Positions 1-4,263 of a stretch of 9,196 nucleotides of DNA are shown here, piece by piece. This DNA comes from Microbacteriaceae bacterium (GTDB lineage: Bacteria > Actinomycetota > Actinomycetes > Actinomycetales > Microbacteriaceae). How positions within the stretch are numbered: position 1 is the stretch's first letter; every line of letters begins with the position of its first letter. A program made the position numbers and the translations under genes. Location of the stretch: NCBI GenBank assembly GCA_947453285.1, contig CANGGA010000032.1:1-9196 (forward strand), read 5' to 3'. The notes beneath the pieces were generated by a model that was not told the origin of the DNA, ran no database searches, and saw nothing but the letters and a program-made list of their open reading frames with translations.

Positions 1-107
1 ACATCGTGGAGGTTTCACCACAGTATGACAGCGCTCAGATAACCGGCTTTGCCGCTGCCCACATGGCATACGAGCTAATTACGATCATGGCCAGGAGCCT
101 GAAATGA
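1..107 (+). CDS. Agmatinase-family ureohydrolase, C-terminal fragment
   Basis: The frame opened by the window edge (first full codon at base 3) encodes 34 residues and stops at TGA 105-107. The visible tail contains VEVSPQYD followed by [13 protein letters not shown], which is the typical C-terminus of the arginase/agmatinase superfamily. These are binuclear manganese enzymes that release urea from guanidino compounds, for example agmatine to putrescine. The metal-binding Asp/His motifs lie upstream of the window, so the exact substrate (agmatine, guanidinobutyrate or another guanidine) cannot be decided from this tail. The stop codon overlaps the next start as ATGA, so this is probably the upstream gene of an operon with the SnoaL-like and PaiB-like genes. 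Family assignment is fairly secure; substrate is unknown. Confidence 0.8.
   Translation, partial: IVEVSPQYDSAQITGFAAAHMAYELITIMARSLK
93..97 (+). promoter_or_regulatory. Shine-Dalgarno site of the SnoaL-like gene
   Basis: A perfect AGGAG lies inside the end of the ureohydrolase gene, 6 nt before the ATG at 104. It fixes the start of the downstream gene and supports translation from the shared transcript. Confidence 0.75.
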
Positions 108-499
108 ACGCAACCGATTCTGTTCTAGCCGCAGCCGCAAAAATCGTTGACGACTTCGGGCACCACAGAACCGCCGACTATTTCGCTGGCTTCGCCGCCG
201 AGGCCACCTTCTTGTTCTACACGCACACAGAACGCCTAGACTCGCGAGCCGCCTACGAGAGCCTGTGGGCAAAGTGGGAGAGCGAAGATGGCTTCAAGGT
301 TCACTCCTGTCGGTCGAGCCATCAGAAGGTTCAGCTCATTGGAGAGGATGCAGCCGTGTTCACTCACTTGGTTTCGAGCGACATCGAATTCGGTGGCGAA
401 GTTTCAACAATCGAAGAACGAGAAACCATCGTGTTTGCAAAATACGGCGAGCACTGGCTCGCAGTTCACGAACATCTCTCACCCGAGTCAGCTAGTTAG
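104..499 (+). CDS. SnoaL-like / NTF2-superfamily small protein
   Basis: This 131-residue protein has the size and pattern of the SnoaL-like (DUF4440-type) branch of the NTF2 superfamily. An N-terminal helix pair (about 1-30, with [14 protein letters not shown]) leads into a curved beta sheet that ends in WLAVHEHLS near residues 116-124, the usual last strand of the family. These proteins form a cone-shaped pocket and may be small enzymes, for example isomerases or hydrolases, or ligand-binding proteins. No catalytic residues can be named with confidence. There is no signal peptide or membrane segment, so it should be cytoplasmic. The start is supported by AGGAG 6 nt upstream and the ATGA overlap with the ureohydrolase gene. 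The PaiB-like gene follows after 11 nt. The fold call is good; the function is unknown. Confidence 0.85.
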   Translation: MNATDSVLAAAAKIVDDFGHHRTADYFAGFAAEATFLFYTHTERLDSRAAYESLWAKWESEDGFKVHSCRSSHQKVQLIGEDAAVFTHLVSSDIEFGGEVSTIEERETIVFAKYGEHWLAVHEHLSPESAS

Positions 500-510
500 G
501 CAGAAGAATC

Positions 511-1158
511 ATGCTCGTTCACCCTTTTGACTCTGCGCTGTCTGAGCAGGAGTGGCGAGAATGGATAGCGGCTGGTTCACGGTTTGGCACACTCGCGGTT
601 TCAGGCGCTGAAGGTGAGGCACCGGTCATGGTGCCTACGCACTTCACCTTGATTGGTGACGAAATTCTGATTCACCTGCATCGAGCAAATTCGGCGCTGC
701 CCCTGTTGGCAAATTCATCTCGAGTTTCTTTTTCAGTAATTGGTGACTACGCGTTTATTCCGAACTACTGGCGAACTAAAGAACCGGCCAAGAGCGGCGA
801 AGCTATCGCCACCAGCTACTACGCGGCAGTCGATTTCACTTGCGAGCCAGATGTTGTTGAATCAAACGAAGGTCTTCTCGAGCTTCTCAAAGCGCACATG
901 CAAGATTTTCAACCCGAAGGCGGCTATGACGAAATGAGTCTTGAGCACCCGGTCTATGGCTCGCTCATCAACGCCATCCGTGGTGTTCGAATGAAGATTG
1001 TCAGCGTCGACGCAAAGTTCAAATATGACGATCACAAATCGGTCGAATTTCGCGAGGCAATGATTGCCCGCCTGCGTGAGCGAAACCAAGGTCAAGACGG
1101 CGGGGCGGCAGATCAGCAACAACGGCGCCTCGACCTGCTCGGCGAGTGGGCCAAGTAG
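511..1158 (+). CDS. PaiB-like FMN-binding protein (putative negative regulator family)
   Basis: The 215-residue product matches the PaiB/FMN-binding split-barrel family in length and motif order. VPTHF is at about 41-45, HLHRAN at 55-60 (the family's HxxRAN block), YAFIPNYW at 80-87, TSYYAAV at 101-107, and AIRGVRMKI at about 155-163. In Bacillus subtilis PaiB is reported as a repressor of sporulation and protease genes. The family resembles FMN-binding flavin-reductase split barrels and lacks an obvious helix-turn-helix, so a flavin-linked role is equally possible. The last 25 residues are charged and Gln-rich and look like a flexible tail. The gene follows the SnoaL-like gene by 11 nt with only a weak purine-rich ribosome site (AGAAGA at 502-507), which suggests translational coupling. 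The agmatinase-family neighbour hints at polyamine metabolism, but that is inference. Confidence 0.85.
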   Translation: MLVHPFDSALSEQEWREWIAAGSRFGTLAVSGAEGEAPVMVPTHFTLIGDEILIHLHRANSALPLLANSSRVSFSVIGDYAFIPNYWRTKEPAKSGEAIATSYYAAVDFTCEPDVVESNEGLLELLKAHMQDFQPEGGYDEMSLEHPVYGSLINAIRGVRMKIVSVDAKFKYDDHKSVEFREAMIARLRERNQGQDGGAADQQQRRLDLLGEWAK

Positions 1159-1228
1159 CACTCAAACCTTGCGCTCAGCCCTTTGAAATATGAAGTGACC
1201 GCAGATGGCCTTGCAACCTTGATGATGG

Positions 1229-1243
1229 GCGAAGCGCTTTCGC
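1229..1243. other. Small hairpin in the convergent gap, possible weak terminator
   Basis: GCGAA and TTCGC form a perfect 5-bp stem around a 5-nt loop, and flanking GGGC/GCCC could extend it imperfectly. It lies between the PaiB-like gene and the convergent YciI gene. There is no T-tract on either strand, so intrinsic termination is uncertain. The rest of 1159-1260 shows nothing recognisable. Confidence 0.25.
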
Positions 1244-1260
1244 AGCCCTAACCGATTTGT

Positions 1261-1605
1261 TTAGTTGACCGACTCTGGGTCGTCGATAAACTCGCGAACT
1301 TCTTGAGGGCAACGGCAAGACTTGGCGATTTTTGCAGCCCACTTGTATGCCTCTTCGGCGTTCTCTACTTCAATCACAGAAAATCCGCCGAGTACAACAT
1401 CGCTCTTGGTGATCGGTCCTCGAGACACGGCGCCATCCTCGGTTACGACCACCGGGTCATAAGTGTGAAAGCCGCCACCAAAGATCCAGACTCCGGCCGC
1501 CTTTGCTTCGCGCACGACCGCGTGCGATTCTTCGCCAACCTGTTGCCATTCGTCGTCGGCAACCTGCATGTCGCCATCGTTGAACGAGATGATGAATCGA
1601 GCCAT
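1261..1605 (-). CDS. YciI-family (YCII domain) protein
   Basis: This 114-residue protein starts MARFIISFNDGDM and carries EKAG-like helical sequence (REAKAAGVWIFGGGF, residues 32-46), then GGFSVIEV at 73-80 and EEAYKWAAKIA at 84-94. This is the ferredoxin-like alpha/beta layout of the YCII domain. It belongs to the subgroup that ends in a CRC motif (Cys97-Arg98-Cys99) followed by QEVREF and a DP near the end. YCII domains resemble muconolactone isomerase-type folds. Some have His/Asp putative active sites, but the biochemical role of this subgroup is not established. The start is well fixed by AGGAG three bases upstream of the ATG. The gene is divergent from the FKBP gene across a 45-bp spacer. 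It is likely cytoplasmic. Confidence 0.85.
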   Translation of the reverse strand: MARFIISFNDGDMQVADDEWQQVGEESHAVVREAKAAGVWIFGGGFHTYDPVVVTEDGAVSRGPITKSDVVLGGFSVIEVENAEEAYKWAAKIAKSCRCPQEVREFIDDPESVN

Positions 1606-1608
1606 TTT

Positions 1609-1613
1609 CTCCT
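1609..1613 (-). promoter_or_regulatory. Shine-Dalgarno site of the YciI gene
   Basis: Read on the minus strand, AGGAG is followed by AAA and then ATG. It is a clear but tightly spaced ribosome site. It contrasts with the divergent FKBP gene, which has no such site. Confidence 0.7.
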
Positions 1614-1638
1614 GCGTTTCTAGTTCTTTATCTCGTTG

Positions 1639-1645
1639 TAGATTA
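1639..1645. promoter_or_regulatory. Overlapping divergent -10 elements (YciI / FKBP promoters)
   Basis: The 7-bp string TAGATTA contains TAGATT on the plus strand (1639-1644) and TAATCT on the minus strand (1645-1640). Both fit the actinobacterial -10 pattern TANNNT. The plus-strand hexamer ends 6 nt before the FKBP ATG at 1651, so that transcript would begin at or next to the start codon and be leaderless. The minus-strand hexamer would give the YciI mRNA a leader of roughly 25-30 nt carrying AGGAG. No convincing -35 box is visible for either direction. Placement is by inspection only. Confidence 0.5.
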
Positions 1646-1650
1646 TCTCC

Positions 1651-2019
1651 ATGACCAATCTAGAACCCCCAATTATTGAACCAATGCTCGAGCCAGCTCC
1701 TGAGGTTCTGACCATTCAAGAAGTCGTCGAAGGCGATGGCGCCGAGGCACCGGCAAACTCAACCGTGAAGGTGCACTACCTCGGTGTTGACTATGAGACC
1801 GGTGAAGAATTCGACTCTTCGTGGAGTCGCGGCGAGCCAATCGAGTTTCCTCTCAATCGCCTGATCAAGGGCTGGCAAGAGGGCATTCCTGGCATGAAGG
1901 TCGGCGGTCGTCGCACCCTAATCTGCCCACCCGAATATGCATACGGTCCAGTTGGCGGTGGCCACAGACTCTCTGGCCGAACCCTGGTCTTCGTAATCGA
2001 CCTGCTCGGCGTTCTCTAA
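1651..2019 (+). CDS. FKBP-type peptidyl-prolyl cis-trans isomerase, cytoplasmic
   Basis: The 122-residue product is a single FKBP domain (about 17-122) with a short acidic, Pro-rich N-terminal lead. Residues equivalent to the FK506/proline pocket are present: Tyr43 in HYLG, Phe54-Asp55 in EEFDSS, Phe66, Trp75 in KGWQEGIPGMK, Tyr98 in PEYAYG, and Phe114 in TLVFVIDLL. It should catalyse cis/trans isomerisation of Xaa-Pro bonds during protein folding. There is no signal peptide or lipobox, unlike the lipoprotein FKBPs common in Gram-positives, so it is predicted to act in the cytoplasm. No Shine-Dalgarno sequence precedes ATG 1651, but a TAGATT -10 box ends 6 nt upstream, which suggests a leaderless mRNA. 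Met12 (ATG at 1684) is an alternative start that would still keep the whole domain. An intrinsic terminator follows 17 nt after the stop. Confidence 0.95.
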   Translation: MTNLEPPIIEPMLEPAPEVLTIQEVVEGDGAEAPANSTVKVHYLGVDYETGEEFDSSWSRGEPIEFPLNRLIKGWQEGIPGMKVGGRRTLICPPEYAYGPVGGGHRLSGRTLVFVIDLLGVL

Positions 2020-2036
2020 AAGACTCTGGAAACAAG

Positions 2037-2068
2037 AAAATGCACCCCCGATTCGGAGGTGCATTTTT
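2037..2068. terminator. Bidirectional intrinsic terminator after the FKBP gene
   Basis: AAAATGCACC (2037-2046) and GGTGCATTTT (2058-2067) pair perfectly over 10 bp around an 11-nt loop that can pair further through CCG/CGG. A T-run follows on the plus strand, and the A-run on the left gives the matching T-run on the minus strand. It ends FKBP transcription on the plus strand. On the minus strand it lies directly downstream of the partial tRNA-Lys copy, the position a tRNA terminator would occupy. Confidence 0.85.
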
Positions 2069-2070
2069 CT

Positions 2071-2093
2071 TTGGTAGGCCCCGTCGGGATCGA
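2071..2093 (-). repeat. Direct repeat copy 1: duplicated 3' end of tRNA-Lys
   Basis: These 23 bp are identical, in the same orientation, to 2191-2213 inside and just beyond the tRNA-Lys gene. Read on the minus strand they carry part of the T-loop (TCGATC), the 3' half of the T-stem (CCGAC), the 3' acceptor strand (GGGGCCT), the discriminator A, CCA and one more A. Upstream of this block the sequence no longer matches the tRNA, so this is a partial tRNA copy. The match stops at 2070/2190 (T versus C) on one side and just past 2093/2213 on the other. Confidence 0.9.
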
Positions 2094-2125
2094 GTCCCTG
2101 GTTCGCTGCGCTCACGCAGGGGCCC
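2072..2125 (-). other. 54-nt tRNA-like mini-structure around the partial tRNA copy
   Basis: Read on the minus strand, GGGCCCC (2125-2119) can pair with GGGGCCT (2082-2076) as a 7-bp acceptor-like stem, followed by A and CCA. Like the real tRNA-Lys, its terminal pair is G-U. Inside are a TGCG/CGCA stem with a 4-nt TGAG loop (2118-2107) and a GGGA/TCCC stem with a 5-nt loop (2098-2086). There is no anticodon arm. The right acceptor strand comes from the duplicated tRNA end; the complementary left strand does not come from the aligned tRNA. Expression is unknown, because terminators lie on both sides and no promoter is evident. It may be a decaying tRNA, a scar or chance pairing. Confidence 0.4.
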
Positions 2126-2155
2126 AAGCCGGTTCTCCACAAGACGAACACCAAA

Positions 2156-2189
2156 AAATAAAACCCCACCAAATGGTGAGGTTTTATTT
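2156..2189. terminator. Intrinsic terminator of tRNA-Lys
   Basis: The arms 2156-2170 and 2175-2189 form a 15-position stem with one mismatch (C2166/A2179) and a 4-nt loop AAAT. On the minus strand it begins 2 nt after the encoded CCA and is followed by a T-run, so it should end the tRNA transcript. The A/T outer half makes it potentially bidirectional, though no plus-strand gene reaches it past the FKBP terminator. Confidence 0.85.
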
Positions 2190-2190
2190 C

Positions 2191-2213
2191 TTGGTAGGCC
2201 CCGTCGGGATCGA
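2191..2213 (-). repeat. Direct repeat copy 2: 3' end of the intact tRNA-Lys
   Basis: This is the partner of the 23-bp repeat at 2071-2093, starting exactly 120 bp further on. It lies within the functional tRNA gene except for its first base, which is one nucleotide beyond the CCA. tRNA 3' ends of this kind are the usual attB sites of tyrosine-recombinase elements, but no integrase is present here. Confidence 0.9.
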
Positions 2214-2268
2214 ACCGACGACCCACGGATTAAAAGTCCGTTGCTCTAACCAACTGAGCTAGAGGCCC
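2192..2268 (-). tRNA. tRNA-Lys (anticodon UUU)
   Basis: Read on the minus strand the 77 nt fold as a full cloverleaf. Acceptor strands GGGCCTC and GGGGCCT pair with G-U at 1-72 and a U-G at 6-67. The D-arm is GCTC/GAGC with loop AGTTGGTTA, and the anticodon stem is ACGGA/TCCGT with loop CTTTTAA. The T-arm is GTCGG/CCGAC with loop TTCGATC, followed by discriminator A and an encoded CCA. The loop places UUU at positions 34-36, so it reads lysine AAA and, by wobble, AAG codons. A TAGAAT -10 box lies just upstream and an intrinsic terminator just downstream, so it is probably transcribed alone. It is divergent from the Gfo/Idh gene. Confidence 0.97.
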
Positions 2269-2280
2269 TTGAACTTGCCC

Positions 2281-2286
2281 ATTCTA
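2281..2286 (-). promoter_or_regulatory. -10 box of the tRNA-Lys promoter
   Basis: The minus strand reads TAGAAT, ending 12 nt before the first tRNA base, which would give a leader of only a few nucleotides. No good -35 match is seen at 16-18 nt spacing. Confidence 0.5.
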
Positions 2287-2336
2287 ACAGGCACAAACTG
2301 ACGAACCACCAGCCGATTTAGGGGCAGTATTGACCC

Positions 2337-3392
2337 ATGGCCATGTTTTCGGAAGCACCGCGTGAGTTCACCGCGACCGACATCCCTGCACCAGAGATCA
2401 TCGACCCGAACAGTGTTCCTAGCTTTCGCTGGGGTTTCATCGGCGCCGGTGACATCGCAGATGTGATGGCAGGCGCACTTGCCAAGCACACAAACCAGAA
2501 GGTTGTTGCCGTCGGTTCTAGAACGCCTGGCAAGGGCAAAGCTTTCGCCGAAAAATTCGGCATCGCAAAGTCTTATGAGACATACGAAGAGTTGGCAAAC
2601 GACCCAAATGTCGACATCGTTTATGTTGCAACTTTGCCGCACACGCACCTTGAAGATGCCATGCATGCAATTAACGCAGGCAAGCATGTGATGATCGAAA
2701 AGCCTTCGACCATGACCGCACACGACACAGAAATTCTTTATCGCAAGGCGCGCGAAGCCGGTGTCTTTGCGATGGAGGCGATGTGGAGTCGCTACCTTCC
2801 TCAGGCGTCGATCATTCGCCAGATGCTTGCTGCCGGAACACTCGGTGAAATCACAATGCTGCAGTCAGACTTCGGTCAAGACAATCGCGACATTGCACGC
2901 CTTTGGTTGAAAGACGCCTCAATCGTCATGGACATGGGAATCTATCCAATTTCATTTGCTCAGATGGTGCTCGGAAGCCCAACCAAAATCACAGCAGCTG
3001 GAAAAATGCACAACGACCACGTCGAAGCAATGGCAGCTGCCGTGCTTGAGTTTGAATCGGGTGCTCGCGCAGTGCTCGCAACTTCGGGTCACTCGCACAT
3101 TCCGACAATCGCATCAATCTCTGGAGATCAGGGAGTGCTTACACTCGATGGCCCGTTCTTCATTCCTACATCGCTCGAGCTTCGCCCAAGCTTGTTCAAC
3201 TCGCACGGCCCGCGTTGGAAAGACGAGACCGGCATTGTTGCTCACGAGGGTTTGAGTTACCAGGCGACATACATGGCTAAGTTCATAAGCGAAGGCCTTA
3301 CCGAGTCACCGCTGCACACGCACGCAGAGGTCGTCGAGGGCATTCGAATTGGCGAAGAGATTCGTCGCCAGGTTGGCGTTAGCTACCCCTAA
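2337..3392 (+). CDS. Gfo/Idh/MocA-family NAD(P)-dependent oxidoreductase
   Basis: The 351-residue protein has an N-terminal Rossmann domain with WGFIGAGDIA at 32-41 (GxGxxA dinucleotide loop), EKP at 121-123 (the family's catalytic/cofactor lysine motif), and a C-terminal alpha/beta substrate domain. EAMWSRYLP (147-155) and DMGIYP (199-204) match the dimeric dihydrodiol dehydrogenase-like branch, in which the Tyr of the DxGxY motif is thought to act as acid/base. Likely substrates are sugars, polyols or related cyclic alcohols; the specific one cannot be read from sequence. About 30 residues precede the Rossmann strand. ATG 2337 has AGGGG 12 nt upstream (long spacing) and a CAGTAT hexamer ending 6 nt upstream, so a leaderless start is possible; ATG 2343 is an alternative. 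It converges on the EamA gene with overlapping stop codons. Confidence 0.93.
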   Translation: MAMFSEAPREFTATDIPAPEIIDPNSVPSFRWGFIGAGDIADVMAGALAKHTNQKVVAVGSRTPGKGKAFAEKFGIAKSYETYEELANDPNVDIVYVATLPHTHLEDAMHAINAGKHVMIEKPSTMTAHDTEILYRKAREAGVFAMEAMWSRYLPQASIIRQMLAAGTLGEITMLQSDFGQDNRDIARLWLKDASIVMDMGIYPISFAQMVLGSPTKITAAGKMHNDHVEAMAAAVLEFESGARAVLATSGHSHIPTIASISGDQGVLTLDGPFFIPTSLELRPSLFNSHGPRWKDETGIVAHEGLSYQATYMAKFISEGLTESPLHTHAEVVEGIRIGEEIRRQVGVSYP

Positions 3393-4252
3393 ATCAGGGC
3401 TTTGAGCCGTCGCGGCCACTCGACCACGAGCATGGCCACGAGCATCAGTGCGCCACCCAGGATGGTCTTCAGGGTCAGCACTTCCTGACCAACCCAGACC
3501 GAGATTAGGGCCGCAAAGACCACTTCGGCGGTCAGGATGATTGCCACCCGTGAGGCATCCATGAGTCCTTGCGCCCAGGTTTGAACGAAGAACGCAACTG
3601 CCGTGGCGAACACGGCGGTAAACAGAATCGCAAACCAGACGTCGCCATTTGGTGGTGTCTGGTAACCATCGACAAGAGCGCCGACCCAGCAAACCGATGC
3701 GGTGGTTGCCAGTTGCAAAACGGTGAGCGCATACGCGTCGCGACCAGGGCTCCACGAACCGAGCCCAACAATGTGTGCCGCGAAAAGAATCGCGCAGGCG
3801 ATTCCCCAAATCTGGCCGAGTTCGATGCTCACACCGTTGATCGAAATCAAAGCAAGGCCTGCGGTTGCAAGCGCAACTGCAAGCCACACCTTGCGAGCAA
3901 TTTTCTGCTTCACGACGAACCAGGCAAACAGGGGTGTAAGCACGACATAGAGCCCGGTGAGAAATCCGGTGATCGCTGCGGTCGTGGTTTGAAGAGCAAT
4001 CGTCTGAGTGATGTAACCGCCGCCGAGCAAGACTCCGAGCGGAACACCAACTCGCAACAGGTCAGGAGTGAATTTTTTTAGGACGCTCGGTCTAACAGCG
4101 ATCATGATCAAGGTCGCAATCGTAAAGCGCGTCGCCAAGAAGTCAAAAACAGGTTGTTGCTCGATTGCCGGTTTCATCAAGACGAATGCGGCACCCCAGA
4201 CAATAGCCACAGAGAGCAAAACGGGCGCAGCGAAGATCGGAGTCTTTTTCAT
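3389..4252 (-). CDS. EamA/DMT-family membrane transporter
   Basis: The 287-residue protein is highly hydrophobic, with about ten membrane segments (near 6-26, 35-53, 68-86, 92-113, 122-140, 147-166, 174-193, 205-225, 236-254 and 262-278). These form two EamA repeats of five helices each. The stretch TGFLTGLYVVLTPLFAW in repeat one is typical of the drug/metabolite transporter superfamily. Members export or import amino acids, metabolites or drugs; the substrate is unknown. I chose ATG at 4252, giving MKKTPIF and an immediate first membrane helix, because the longer open frame to 4429 adds 59 hydrophilic residues overlapping the upstream gene. The start is 11 nt after the SDR stop with no strong ribosome site, consistent with translational coupling as the last gene of the run. 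Its stop overlaps that of the convergent Gfo/Idh gene. Confidence 0.92.
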   Translation of the reverse strand: MKKTPIFAAPVLLSVAIVWGAAFVLMKPAIEQQPVFDFLATRFTIATLIMIAVRPSVLKKFTPDLLRVGVPLGVLLGGGYITQTIALQTTTAAITGFLTGLYVVLTPLFAWFVVKQKIARKVWLAVALATAGLALISINGVSIELGQIWGIACAILFAAHIVGLGSWSPGRDAYALTVLQLATTASVCWVGALVDGYQTPPNGDVWFAILFTAVFATAVAFFVQTWAQGLMDASRVAIILTAEVVFAALISVWVGQEVLTLKTILGGALMLVAMLVVEWPRRLKALI

Positions 4253-4263
4253 CTGTCTATTCT

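Noticed and set aside
1159..1251. Thirty in-frame sense codons after the PaiB-like TAG, ending at TAA 1249-1251
   Set aside because: An open run of this length is expected by chance, and the PaiB-like domain is complete before the TAG. There is no sign of recoding.
2071..2213. Two spaced repeats considered as a CRISPR remnant
   Set aside because: There are only two copies, the spacing is 120 bp, and the repeat is plainly the 3' end of tRNA-Lys; no cas genes are nearby.
2059..2262. Plus-strand open frame of 67 codons across the tRNA region, containing GPVGIEPTT-like sequence
   Set aside because: It is the antisense of tRNA-Lys and its partial copy. Such peptides are well-known spurious translations of tRNA loci. 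The same applies to the 142-codon plus-strand frame and the minus-strand frames here.
3306..3887. 193-codon minus-strand open frame
   Set aside because: It is an out-of-frame shadow of the EamA gene, rich in Arg, Cys and Trp, with no recognisable motif.
3569..4081. 170-codon plus-strand open frame
   Set aside because: It lies wholly antisense to the EamA transporter, whose membrane-helix pattern and family motifs are clear. The translation is Arg/Cys-rich with no domain.
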